DNA of 64,000 bases from Paenibacillus_E qinlingensis_A (GTDB lineage: Bacteria > Bacillota > Bacilli > Paenibacillales > NBRC-103111): assembly GCF_031455095.1 (NCBI RefSeq), contig NZ_JAVDSB010000001.1, forward strand, positions 434,001-498,000, given 5' to 3'. Under the pieces are notes generated by a model. The model had not been told where the DNA came from and made no database searches. It saw only the letters and a program-made list of their open reading frames with translations. The translations under genes and the position numbers were made by a program. Below, piece after piece: positions 36,019 through 45,151 of the stretch (the first letter of the stretch is position 1; the number at the start of each line of letters is the position of its first letter).

Positions 36019-36570
36019 GTGGCGGACGATTTGGCGTATATCAAACATTTGGCTGACGGGTATGACCGAGAACTTGTACTACAAGACCTCATGGAAAATT
36101 TCGGGGAAGATGTATGGAACTTTGCCTTTTTCTTAACGCAGCGTTCACATGTGGCAGACGATATAGCGCAAGAAGTGTTCCTTGCCGCATTTACAGGGAT
36201 GTATGCATTTCGCGGGGAATGCACGGTGAAAAGCTGGCTGCTAACGATAACAAGAAATAAATCGCTTCATTATTTACAGGGGGCTTTTTTTCGAAAAGTA
36301 ACTTTAACGGATCGTTTCATTGCGACTGGCAGCTCTCCAGCTGCGGAGCGAATTGTCTTCGATCGAATGGATAATCGAGAGTTGTGGGACATCGTGATGT
36401 CGTTACCTCGCAAATATCGGGAAGTGCTCATTTTGGATTATCATTACGGTCTCAAAATGAATGAAATTGCTGAACTTTTACATGTTTCCGTGGGAACTGT
36501 GAAATCAAGATTGCATCGAGCCAAGACGAAGATGAATGCGTTATTAACCTTGAACATGGAGGAGTCGTAA
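36019..36570 (+). CDS. ECF-type RNA polymerase sigma factor
   Basis: A 183-residue sigma-70 family factor of the extracytoplasmic-function group. Region 2 is seen in VADDIAQEVFLAAFTGMYAF and WLLTITRNKSLHYL (about 45-90); region 4 is the C-terminal helix-turn-helix EIAELLHVSVGTVKSRLHRA (about 150-170). The GTG at 36019 is used because AGAGGTGAG lies before it; the TTG at 35989 is less likely. Only 3 bases separate its stop from a membrane protein that is likely its anti-sigma partner. Confidence 0.92.
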   Translation: MADDLAYIKHLADGYDRELVLQDLMENFGEDVWNFAFFLTQRSHVADDIAQEVFLAAFTGMYAFRGECTVKSWLLTITRNKSLHYLQGAFFRKVTLTDRFIATGSSPAAERIVFDRMDNRELWDIVMSLPRKYREVLILDYHYGLKMNEIAELLHVSVGTVKSRLHRAKTKMNALLTLNMEES

Positions 36571-36573
36571 ATC

Positions 36574-37497
36574 ATGCATGAGGAAAAGCCTGTTTGGGCA
36601 AAGCAAATGTCTGAAGCGCCGTTTGCCAAACGTCATTTTACCAATCGACTTGCACATGGTGTGCTACTTCGTGTAAGTGAAGCGGCAAATCCCCCGAGAC
36701 GAAGATATAAATGGGGAGCGGCTGTTATGATGCTGCTGATTGTCGTTCTTGTATTTGGTCTAGCAGGTGCGCCAAATTCTGTTCATGTGAATGTTCAAGA
36801 ACAGAACGCATATGACCAGCAGGGGCGACTGATTTTCTCTGTTGCACCAGAGCCTAATGCGCAAGCAGGAGTAATGAACGGCTATATCTTTCACTTTGAA
36901 GAGGCGATGGCGACATTTAAAGGGAAAACGCTTACGATTCAAGCGGTTCATCTCCCAACAGGACACCGTGAAACGGTCTCTTCGGAGAAGATTGAAACAG
37001 CTAGCCCAGGGTATCCTGGCTTAGAAAGGTATGCCATTCGTTTTACACTCCCACTTGCCGGCGTATGGCGACTAGATGTGACATTAGATGATCAACCTTA
37101 TGGCGATGTAGCAGTGAGCATGAGTGATCCGTCTTGGGAGATCAGTCCAATATTTCAATCGGGCAATTATTGGATGCGTGGGCTTGAGAAACAGGTTGGC
37201 TTTATTGATGCTGGTTTTATCGCTGGCAGGACGAACAAATATATGTGGCATTTCTGGGGGACAGATGAGGAACTGGATGGTCCTTTCCAGATACTTGCGG
37301 TAAGAGAAGGCTCGAATACGCTTATTGAAGTGTTTTCCTCCAATGCATTTTCTTCAGCGAATGCCCTCGGGCAGGCTAATAATGGTGCAGACCGTCATCT
37401 GCCAACTTCGATGATGCTGCCGGAAAGAGGCCGATGGCGGTTACTGCCCTACGTGCACGGACGATTACTAAATTCCATTGTGGTGGATGTGAAGTAG
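36574..37497 (+). CDS. Single-pass membrane protein, probable anti-sigma partner
   Basis: A 307-residue protein with one membrane segment (about 47-66, GAAVMMLLIVVLVFGLAGA). The first 46 residues lie in the cytoplasm and could hold the sigma factor; the outer part contains MWHFWGTDEELDGPFQIL and a final MLPERGRWRLLPYVHGRLL, which recall DUF4871-type domains. I cannot name the family with certainty. Co-transcription with the ECF sigma gene (3-base gap) is the main reason to call it a regulator; it may sense wall or envelope stress. Confidence 0.6.
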   Translation: MHEEKPVWAKQMSEAPFAKRHFTNRLAHGVLLRVSEAANPPRRRYKWGAAVMMLLIVVLVFGLAGAPNSVHVNVQEQNAYDQQGRLIFSVAPEPNAQAGVMNGYIFHFEEAMATFKGKTLTIQAVHLPTGHRETVSSEKIETASPGYPGLERYAIRFTLPLAGVWRLDVTLDDQPYGDVAVSMSDPSWEISPIFQSGNYWMRGLEKQVGFIDAGFIAGRTNKYMWHFWGTDEELDGPFQILAVREGSNTLIEVFSSNAFSSANALGQANNGADRHLPTSMMLPERGRWRLLPYVHGRLLNSIVVDVK

Positions 37498-37586
37498 GGA
37501 GTCCAGCGAGGCTTGTTAACTGGATAAACTACCGTTCGTTTGAAATGAGAAATACGGCTGTTCAGGTCTGGGAAAGTCAAAATCTA

Positions 37587-37768
37587 AAAAGATGCGAATA
37601 TGCATCTTTTCCTGCTAGAAAAGTCACGGACTGGTAGAAAAGATGAGAATATGCATCTTTTATCACCACATTTATCCTTTTTAAGGAATATCGGTATAAA
37701 AGGATGTATTTTCGCAGCAATTCTTCGATAATCGGACTAATCTCCTTGAAAAAGATGTATTTTTGCAG
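37587..37768. repeat. Four diverged palindromic repeat units, 51-60 bp apart
   Basis: Unit 1 is AAAAGATGC-GAATAT-GCATCTTTT (37587-37610, perfect arms) and unit 2 is the same with one change (37638-37661). Units 3 (37698-37717) and 4 (37749-37768) keep AAAAGGATGTATTTTCGCAG or AAAAAGATGTATTTTTGCAG. Unit 1 could also end transcription of the preceding gene. They fill the gap 37498-37952, which contains no other feature I can see. Confidence 0.75.
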
Positions 37769-37952
37769 TTTTGATTCTAAAATAGCCATACCAGCTGCAG
37801 ATCCCAATCTGCGGCTATTTCTTATTCTCATGACCAGACTGAACAAAATTGCTAGTTTTAGCCTATCCCCATGCAAGATTACTTTGAATCATTTGTGTAC
37901 GATGAGAATGTAGTAATCATAGTAATTTAAAGATCTTGGGGAGGCTGACACG

Positions 37953-38657
37953 ATGTCACAAGTTACGAACTTTCAATTAACAGAGGAAATGATTAACCAA
38001 TTTTACCGTGAAGGGTATTTCTACGCACCTGGTTTTATTACAAGCGAAACTGTGGAGGCCATTAACAAAGAAAATGCTGTGTTCGCGAATATGATGGGGA
38101 ACGGGCAATGGAAAAGTCACGCTATTATTGATATCGCCAAAGAACGCGAGGCTTATCCCCAAACAACAAGCTTTCTGACGAATCAGGATGTTGTTCGCGT
38201 ATTTGAACGTATTTTGGGGGATGATGTCAAGCTTTGGATGGGGATGTATGCTGTCGTAGATCCTCAAGGGAAGGGGCTGGAGTGGCATCAGGATAACCAA
38301 TATACCCATATTCTTGGCCATATGCTGAATGGTTTCATTGCACTTGATCATATCTCTCAGGAAAATGCGGGACTTTGGCTCGCGCCAGGCTCCCATCTAC
38401 AGGGACGGCAACCCAATCTAAATACAGAAGAAGGGCATAAGCGAGCGGCTGAGCCGGCTAATGGAACGCCATGTAATCCGATGGCTCCGGGGGATGCAGT
38501 ATTTTTCCATCGCGAGACGCTTCATCACAGTAAAATGAACCATACCGATCAACCACGTCGTGCCTATGCCTTCCAAGTTGGAGCCGCGAGCTGCCGTTAT
38601 GCCAAGACGGGTAAGTTGCTGGAAGATCGCGTACAACTATCAGGTTACCAATTCTAA
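37953..38657 (+). CDS. Phytanoyl-CoA dioxygenase (PhyH) family protein
   Basis: A 234-residue non-haem Fe(II)/2-oxoglutarate-dependent dioxygenase of the PhyH family. The iron ligands are His112 and Asp114 in LEWHQDNQYTH and a distal His in FFHRETLHHSKMNHTDQPRR, whose following Arg binds 2-oxoglutarate. The site TTGGGGAGG precedes the ATG. These enzymes hydroxylate small molecules. The convergent gene 22 bases away is an AraC regulator, so a role in sugar or secondary metabolism is possible. Substrate unknown. Confidence 0.9.
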   Translation: MSQVTNFQLTEEMINQFYREGYFYAPGFITSETVEAINKENAVFANMMGNGQWKSHAIIDIAKEREAYPQTTSFLTNQDVVRVFERILGDDVKLWMGMYAVVDPQGKGLEWHQDNQYTHILGHMLNGFIALDHISQENAGLWLAPGSHLQGRQPNLNTEEGHKRAAEPANGTPCNPMAPGDAVFFHRETLHHSKMNHTDQPRRAYAFQVGAASCRYAKTGKLLEDRVQLSGYQF

Positions 38658-38679
38658 AAGATTAATGTGATGCGGTGGT

Positions 38680-39507
38680 TCATCGCTTACGGTAAGCTCT
38701 CGGTGTCATTTGATGAAACGTTTTGAACACTTTATTGAAATAACTGGCAGAACCGAAGCCGCAAGTCAAGGCAATCTCCGTAATGGATTTTGTCGTGGCG
38801 TGCAGCATATGCCCGGCATACTGAAGTCTCAACCGAACAATAAACTCATTCGGAGTTAGACCTGTCACTTCCCTGAATTTGGTATAAAACCATGTTTTCT
38901 TCAAGTGTGATTGGGCAATCACAAGGTCCATATCCAAGTCCTCTGACCAATGCGTCATTACATATTTAATCGCTTGGATAATGCCACTGGAAGAGGAATC
39001 CTCTTGGGATTGATCAAGGTTATTCGTAACATAATACCTCTGCATGTGAACCAGCATTTGGATCATCAATGTTTGCTGTTGAAGCTCCCAGCTGGGAAGT
39101 GCTTGCTTCTCCTCCTCGAGGGCATCAATGGCCAATCGTTGCACCGTTTGTGCGTAGACGGTATCCGCAGGAATGAGAGGCGAGGTATTCGACATGTAAA
39201 AGGGTGTAAGCAAGCTGGAACCTCGCGGCACGAAGCCGACAAAAGAGGGAGAGAAAAGCAACATGATCCAGCGACTAGTCTGTCCCTCTTCTTGAATGAG
39301 ATTCCAATGCGGTTCAAATGGGCGTAGTAGGAAAATATCTCCTGGTCCTGCATAATAGATGGCATCTCCGATCTTGTATTTCATCCCTTGATCCAGGGCA
39401 ATGCTGACCTCGAGAGCATCATGCATATGTAAATCATGATCAGTGAATTGGGCATATTTCTCTTGAATCGTGTAACCGGTAGCTAAGGGCAGGCGCTCAT
39501 ACTGCAC
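38680..39507 (-). CDS. AraC-family regulator with cupin sensor domain
   Basis: A 275-residue regulator. The N-terminal cupin-like domain (about 20-100) has HDLHMHDALEVSIALDQG and PGDIFLLRPFEPHWNL; the C-terminal AraC domain (about 175-275) has MDLVIAQSHLKKTWFYTKF and ITEIALTCGFGSASYFNKVF. It is transcribed away from the discoidin/beta-helix gene at 39.8 kb and shares the 250-base space between them, so it probably controls that gene. A GGAGTGAAA site precedes its ATG. Confidence 0.92.
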   Translation of the reverse strand: MQYERLPLATGYTIQEKYAQFTDHDLHMHDALEVSIALDQGMKYKIGDAIYYAGPGDIFLLRPFEPHWNLIQEEGQTSRWIMLLFSPSFVGFVPRGSSLLTPFYMSNTSPLIPADTVYAQTVQRLAIDALEEEKQALPSWELQQQTLMIQMLVHMQRYYVTNNLDQSQEDSSSSGIIQAIKYVMTHWSEDLDMDLVIAQSHLKKTWFYTKFREVTGLTPNEFIVRLRLQYAGHMLHATTKSITEIALTCGFGSASYFNKVFKTFHQMTPRAYRKR

Positions 39508-39589
39508 GTGAGTTTCACTCCTTTTGTATCAAGATTAGTATATCTTTTTTTCGAAATGATGTCTTATCTAAAATGATATAACCAAAGTT

Positions 39590-39620
39590 CCGTCTGGGTA
39601 GATGACCTAGGCGGTTTTTT
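39590..39620 (+). terminator. Terminator-like hairpin in the divergent region
   Basis: CCGTCTGGGT pairs with ACCTAGGCGG (two G-U pairs), followed by TTTTTT. It points toward the discoidin/beta-helix gene, so it may stop antisense transcription or lie in a leader. Confidence 0.4.
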
Positions 39621-39758
39621 CTATTCAACATAAAAAAAGACATAGAGGTATAAGTGATGACAATGACAAAGGAAAAATAGGGGAGTAAACTCTAGTGATG
39701 ATGAGTCCCTGATCCGATAGCTCATGAGTAAGCATCATTAGGAAGGAGAGACACTCGG

Positions 39759-42374
39759 ATGTCAAAGACAGAAGTTATAACGGAGATTAATCTCGCGCTA
39801 CATGGCCAAGTAACTTGCAGCTCAGAAAGTTCGAATGGGACTGGCCATCAAGCGGTCGATGGTGCCCTTGATACTTGTTGGCAACCATCGAGCTCCGATC
39901 GTAGGGAGGATAACCGCGTATGGATCACAGTTGACCTGGGGGATTGCTATGCATTCAATGTTGTCCAGTTGAAACTGGCGTCCGGTTTCATTCATAGATA
40001 CCAAATTCTTTATTCTACTGATGGAGAAATTTGGAGTGAAACGTATAGCAGGGAAACGTCGAGAGGTGGCATTCATTTAGACGAAAGTGCTCTGTTTCCA
40101 AAAGTTAGAGGAAGATATGTCACTTTGGAAGTGGAACTGTTTGATCCGGAGCGGGATTTTCAGCTTATCGAACTTGGTGTCTATGAACGGCTAACGATCC
40201 CTTCAGGTCCCTTGTTAGATCGCTTAGTCTGTACGGTTGAAGGTAGCGCTTACGATCAGGACGATACATTAACCGTACAAGTGAACAAACGGGTGAAGTT
40301 GAATCTGAGAGGGATGCTAACAGACGGTTCAAATGTCTACTTCGATTTTGAGGATATCTCGATTAGCTGCAGCCATGAGGATGTGGTGACAATAGATGAG
40401 AATTGGGTAATAAACAGTCTCAAGTCAGGCATCTCACAGATAAAGATAAGTGTCACTTTAGACGGCGTGATGAAAGAGGCTAGCTTCTTTATAGATGTAA
40501 GTGATCCTACAGAGTGGTTAGTAGATATCAATATGGTACATCCCTCATTGGTTATGGACATCGGTCAGCCAGCCTACTTGGAACTTGGTTGTTTATTTCC
40601 ATATGTGCATGTGAAACCCACCGAGGCGATGAAGATGAATGTTTCGTTAGTAAACATGACTTTGGAACAGCTGGTTGATCGGCATTCTGAAATAAATGTG
40701 GCTTCGGGCATGGCGTCGGTTATTACATTTCCAGGTGAAGTGAGGGAGTCAGGTAAGTACCGAATAAGCATTGTAATGGAAATAGAAGGGGACCGCTTCT
40801 TTTATGATGCTTTTTATTTTACCGTTAAGGATCCTCACAGGAATAACGATGGGCAAAGTGAAATCGTACATATCGACGAGAAGGGGAAACTGGCTTACGT
40901 ACCTGATTACAAAGGGAATCAGATCCTCGATTTTTCAAATTGCGGTTATGGTGGGGGAGGCGTTGCCTTACCTGATGTGGAGACAGTTATTGTCCTTGAA
41001 CCTGTGGAAGGAGATAATACGACACATATCCAGGCAGCGATTGATCAGATAGCTGATTTACCACTATCTGTCTTAGGTTTTCGAGGTGCCGTTCTTTTGA
41101 AGAAAGGTGTCTATCCCATCGGCGGTACATTGCAGATTCATGCAAGCGGCATTGTCGTACGTGGTGAGGGGGAAAGCGAAGATGGAACCCTACTATTTGC
41201 CACAGGTACAACGCAGCGAAATGTGATTGAAATTAGGGGCGAATCAGTTCCTTGTTTACTGCCCGATACACAGACATCTATTTGTGATCTTTATGTGCCC
41301 ACGGGAGCAAGAACGATTCATGTTAGCGATGCATCTTGTTATCGGGTGGGAGACACCGTCAAGGTACTCCGCTATGGCAACGAACGATGGATTCATGCCA
41401 TTGGCATGGACGCCATTCGCTTGCGGCCAATTGGAGGAGGAACTGTTCAATGGCTTCCGTTCCAGCTGGAGTTCGATAGAGTGGTTACTCATATCGATGG
41501 CAATTGCGTGACACTGGATGCGCCTATCGCAAATGCAATTGAAAGCTGCTGGGGAGGCGGGTCATTGATTAAATTCGCGGATACGTGCCGTATCGAGCAG
41601 ATCGGTATCGAGTATTTGAGAGTGGTTGTTTCGTATGATTCAACTATCCAAGACTCACGAATCGACGGCAATGAGGGTAGTGAATCTTACCTTGCGGATG
41701 AGCAGCATGCGATTAATTTTATAGATGTGGACAATGTCAAAAACGCATGGATTCGCAATGTCGTTGGCTTCCATCTCCAGCATGCACTGGTGCAGGTTGG
41801 TCGCTCTGCGAAATGGATAACCATCCAAGATTGTGCAGCCTATGACTTTGTCAGCGTGATTACAGGAGGTCGCCGGTATGCCTTTCATCTCATGGGTGAG
41901 TTAACGCTAGTCCAGCGTGCCTTTACGGAAACCGCCAGACATGCTTTTGTCGTAGATGCGCGTGTTGCAGGGCCGAATGTATTCCTCGACTGTGAATCAC
42001 AAGAGGATTACAACTCGAGTGAACCCCATCATCGCTGGTCAGTAGGCTGTCTGTATGACAATGTAATGGGGCGTATTCATATTCAGGATCGAGGGTGGTT
42101 GGGGAGCGGCCACGGATGGTCTGGGGCGAACTATGTCACGTGGAATACATCCAACGAGCTAGTCTCTCAACAGCCCCCAACGGCTCAAAACTATGCGATT
42201 GGACATGTCGGAACGCAAGGTAAGTCACTTCTCCCAAGCCCCTATGATCAACGGCAGCGCAAGGAAGCCTACTGGGAAAGTTTTGGGAGCCATGTCACTC
42301 CACGAAGTCTATATACACAACAGTTACTGGACCGTCTCATGATGGAAGCGTGTGTAAATAAATTGCCCGAATGA
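39759..42374 (+). CDS. Discoidin (F5/8 type C) and beta-helix protein without signal peptide
   Basis: An 871-residue multidomain protein. Residues about 8-145 form an F5/8 type C (discoidin) carbohydrate-binding domain (NLALHGQVTCSSESSNGTG, WITVDLGDCYAFNVVQLKL). A bacterial Ig-like part follows (about 150-370), then a pectate-lyase-like beta-helix (about 425-860) starting near THIQAAIDQIADL and including IRNVVGFHLQHALVQVGRSA. Such proteins act on polysaccharides. No hydrophobic signal is found at the N-terminus (MSKTEVITEINLALHG), so export is unclear. The start follows AGGAAGGAGAG. It is divergent from an AraC regulator. Confidence 0.82.
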   Translation: MSKTEVITEINLALHGQVTCSSESSNGTGHQAVDGALDTCWQPSSSDRREDNRVWITVDLGDCYAFNVVQLKLASGFIHRYQILYSTDGEIWSETYSRETSRGGIHLDESALFPKVRGRYVTLEVELFDPERDFQLIELGVYERLTIPSGPLLDRLVCTVEGSAYDQDDTLTVQVNKRVKLNLRGMLTDGSNVYFDFEDISISCSHEDVVTIDENWVINSLKSGISQIKISVTLDGVMKEASFFIDVSDPTEWLVDINMVHPSLVMDIGQPAYLELGCLFPYVHVKPTEAMKMNVSLVNMTLEQLVDRHSEINVASGMASVITFPGEVRESGKYRISIVMEIEGDRFFYDAFYFTVKDPHRNNDGQSEIVHIDEKGKLAYVPDYKGNQILDFSNCGYGGGGVALPDVETVIVLEPVEGDNTTHIQAAIDQIADLPLSVLGFRGAVLLKKGVYPIGGTLQIHASGIVVRGEGESEDGTLLFATGTTQRNVIEIRGESVPCLLPDTQTSICDLYVPTGARTIHVSDASCYRVGDTVKVLRYGNERWIHAIGMDAIRLRPIGGGTVQWLPFQLEFDRVVTHIDGNCVTLDAPIANAIESCWGGGSLIKFADTCRIEQIGIEYLRVVVSYDSTIQDSRIDGNEGSESYLADEQHAINFIDVDNVKNAWIRNVVGFHLQHALVQVGRSAKWITIQDCAAYDFVSVITGGRRYAFHLMGELTLVQRAFTETARHAFVVDARVAGPNVFLDCESQEDYNSSEPHHRWSVGCLYDNVMGRIHIQDRGWLGSGHGWSGANYVTWNTSNELVSQQPPTAQNYAIGHVGTQGKSLLPSPYDQRQRKEAYWESFGSHVTPRSLYTQQLLDRLMMEACVNKLPE

Positions 42375-42385
42375 CTGTAAGTGGT

Positions 42386-42410
42386 CCATGCAACTGTGCA
42401 TGGGCTTCTT
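42386..42410 (+). terminator. Probable terminator after the discoidin/beta-helix gene
   Basis: CCATGCA-ACTG-TGCATGG is a perfect 7-base stem, followed by GCTTCTT. The U-tract is short. Confidence 0.5.
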
Positions 42411-42627
42411 GGCATGAGCTCTCTTCTAAATTTGGATAGCCAGTTTAGGTAATGAGGGTAGATAGTTTCGATTTTGAAGATACAGTTACGATTATGATGA
42501 TGATTATTTTCGGTGATTTGTATTAAATTGGAGAGGAGTGCACGCACTCAACATCTAGGAAAGGAGTTCAAAGATTCGAGAGATTTCAGTGTCCACTGCG
42601 TAAGTAAGATTAAGGGAGGATGTATTT

Positions 42628-44916
42628 ATGAAGAAAGGTAAACATGTAGGAATTATGATGGTATTGATAAGTTTGTTGCTTGCTATGATCCCATTCGCAG
42701 GTTATGCTGCTGACGCGAAATTGTCGGTGGCACCATCGGGAGTGACGGCGAGTGCAGATGATGGGAACGTGCCAGCCAATACGGTGGATGGAAGCTTAAC
42801 GACACGTTGGTCGGCAAGTGGAGATGGGCAATGGATTAAATATGATTTGGGCTCTGTTAAAAAGGTTTCTTACATGAAGATGGCATTCATAAGTGGGGAT
42901 ACGCGGACATCGAATTTCGATATTCAAACTTCTACGGACAATGTTAATTTTACGACGGTTCAGTCGAATGTGACGAGCAGTTTAACGACAAGCTTGCAGA
43001 CCTTTGATTTTCCAGATGTAGACCCTGCCCGTTATGTTCGCATAGTGGGACACGGTAATTCAGCTAACTTATGGAATAGTTATACCGAGGTCGCGATTTA
43101 TGGCGACAATTCTGTAAGCGCTTCCGTAGATGCGAAGTTCTCCGTCTCAGGGTCTAATGTGAGTGCAAGCGCGGACGATGGGAATGTACCAGCTAACACG
43201 GTGGACGGGAACTTAACGACAAGATGGTCGGCAAGTGGGAATGGACAATGGATCAAGTATGATTTGGGGTCCAATGTTAGGGTTGCTTTTATAAAAATAG
43301 CCTTTGTAAGCGGAGATACACGGACTTCCACTTTTGATATTCAAACGTCCACCGATAATTTGAATTTTTCGACGGTTCAGGCCAATGTGACAAGTTCACT
43401 AAACACAAGCTTACAAACGTTTGACTTCACTGATGTAGCGTCAGCACGTTATGTGCGCATTGTTGGACACGGCAACTCCAACAACTTATGGAACAGTTAC
43501 ACGGAGGTGGAGATTTATGGTGAAGCTCCTGTGATACCAGGTGTTTCTGTTTCTACATCTGCACAGTTAGCAACCGCCTTAAGCAATGCTTCCGCAGGAA
43601 CGACCATCGTGCTCGCTAATGGGACGTATGCCCAAACAGGACCATTTGTTTTAAGTAACAAAAATGGCACAGCGAGCAGTCCAATCACAATTAAGGCAGC
43701 AAATGCAGGGCAGGCAATCATTTCTGGAGGCGCGTCGCTGCAAATACAGAATTCATCCAACGTCGTAATCGAGGGATTGAAATTCACAAATTTAGGGAAT
43801 ACGGGCCTATTATTAGATGGTTCGAATAACATTCGTGTGACTCGAAATCGATTCGCCCTGCAAGCTACAGGCAGCACCCTCATCTGGCTTCAGGTTAGTG
43901 GCGTCAACAGTCATCATAATCGAATCGACCATAATGATTTTGGTCCGAAGAGTGACACAGATCCACTGATTGCTTATCAAGGCGATAACAATGGAAATAT
44001 TTCTCAGTACGATGTCATTGAATACAATTACTTTCATGATGTGGGGCCATGGGTAGCAAATGGGAAAGAAACGATACGCCTGGGCTTATCTGGCATCTCT
44101 TTGTCCAATGGGTATAATACCATTCAGTACAATCTTTTCGAGAACTGCGATGGCGAACCGGAAATCGTGTCTGTGAAAAGCAGTAACAACACCGTTCGTT
44201 ACAATACCTTTAAGACTTCCAAGGGTGGACTCACTTCCAGACATGGGCATAACAACTCCTTCTATGGAAACTATTTTTTAGGTGATGGTGTAGAATCGGA
44301 ACAAGCGGGCATTCGGATATATGGCAATGATCATAAGATTTACAACAATTACATGGAAAATCTAACAGCTAACGCGATCATTTTAGATAATGCTGATTAT
44401 GATGGTGGTACAGGTGGTTATCCGTCCAATCCATCAGCGGATGACTTGAGAGCACAGTGGAAAATCTACCGAGCGCAAGTTGTCAACAATACGATCGTGA
44501 ACAGTACGACGGGGATCATCGTTGGTTCTGGCAAACCCTTGGCTCCACAGGATAGCAGAGTAGCTAATAATATTGTAAGAAACTCCACGGGTACGCTGTA
44601 CAATGAAGTGGGAACTACAAACACAGTCTTCGAGGGGAACATCGGTTACGGAAGCACAGTAAGCAATAACAGTTCGCGGACGACGGCCCAAATTTGGAAT
44701 ACCAACCCCTTGTTCACAACGGTAAATGGCTTGCAAAAATTGTCATCCACAAGTCCGGCGATTAATGCTGCAGTCGGAAGCTATACGTATGTGACCGAGG
44801 ATATGGATGGAGAAGCACGTTCTTCCAATGACATTGGAGCGGATGAGCGGTCTTCAAGCACAACCTTTGGAAAACACCCTATGACAGTAGCAGAAGTTGG
44901 ACCTAATGCACCATAG
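42628..44916 (+). CDS. Secreted PL6 polysaccharide lyase (alginate lyase/chondroitinase B family) with two discoidin domains
   Basis: A 762-residue exported enzyme. The signal peptide ends near AGYA (about residue 27). Two discoidin domains (about 30-158 and 169-300) repeat with a 139-residue period and likely bind the polymer. The PL6 domain (about 305-680) starts VSTSAQLATALSNASAGTTI and has NGKETIRLGLSGISLSNGY, CDGEPEIVSVKSSNNTVRYN and GGLTSRHGHNNSFYGNYF. Lys517 and Arg538 match the catalytic Lys250 and Arg271 of Pedobacter chondroitinase B, with the same 21-residue spacing. It cleaves uronic-acid-containing polymers by beta-elimination; alginate, chondroitin or another uronan cannot be told apart. 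Confidence 0.92.
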   Translation: MKKGKHVGIMMVLISLLLAMIPFAGYAADAKLSVAPSGVTASADDGNVPANTVDGSLTTRWSASGDGQWIKYDLGSVKKVSYMKMAFISGDTRTSNFDIQTSTDNVNFTTVQSNVTSSLTTSLQTFDFPDVDPARYVRIVGHGNSANLWNSYTEVAIYGDNSVSASVDAKFSVSGSNVSASADDGNVPANTVDGNLTTRWSASGNGQWIKYDLGSNVRVAFIKIAFVSGDTRTSTFDIQTSTDNLNFSTVQANVTSSLNTSLQTFDFTDVASARYVRIVGHGNSNNLWNSYTEVEIYGEAPVIPGVSVSTSAQLATALSNASAGTTIVLANGTYAQTGPFVLSNKNGTASSPITIKAANAGQAIISGGASLQIQNSSNVVIEGLKFTNLGNTGLLLDGSNNIRVTRNRFALQATGSTLIWLQVSGVNSHHNRIDHNDFGPKSDTDPLIAYQGDNNGNISQYDVIEYNYFHDVGPWVANGKETIRLGLSGISLSNGYNTIQYNLFENCDGEPEIVSVKSSNNTVRYNTFKTSKGGLTSRHGHNNSFYGNYFLGDGVESEQAGIRIYGNDHKIYNNYMENLTANAIILDNADYDGGTGGYPSNPSADDLRAQWKIYRAQVVNNTIVNSTTGIIVGSGKPLAPQDSRVANNIVRNSTGTLYNEVGTTNTVFEGNIGYGSTVSNNSSRTTAQIWNTNPLFTTVNGLQKLSSTSPAINAAVGSYTYVTEDMDGEARSSNDIGADERSSSTTFGKHPMTVAEVGPNAP

Positions 44917-44952
44917 ATAGTGACGAGTTCGAATGCCGAGATTCGTAATGAG

Positions 44953-44985
44953 CAAGAGCGCACAGCTTGGCTGTGCGTTCTTGTT
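44953..44985 (+). terminator. Terminator of the PL6 lyase gene
   Basis: CAAGAGCGCACAGC pairs with GCTGTGCGTTCTTG (one G-U pair) around a three-base loop, then TTGC. Confidence 0.75.
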
Positions 44986-45151
44986 GCATATGTAATCGCT
45001 ATCAATTTATAGTGTGTGATTGCAGGAATATAGGCAAGAAGGGAGAATAGTATCCTTGTGTTTGCGTTACTTCCGAATTTGTATGATCCAAGACACCTTT
45101 TATGAAGGGGACTAACTCAGCATAATTCAAGTGTGGGAGGAAGAAGAGAAC

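Noticed and set aside
39676..39685. ATAGGGGAGT before the discoidin/beta-helix gene as a reversed copy of the 29-bp element
   Set aside because: Only ten bases match and the TGAAAGAAAT part is missing, so it is not supported.
42452..42526. 24-codon frame before the PL6 lyase gene (starts MRVDSFDFEDTV)
   Set aside because: No ribosome binding site and no link to a hairpin; it is likely chance.
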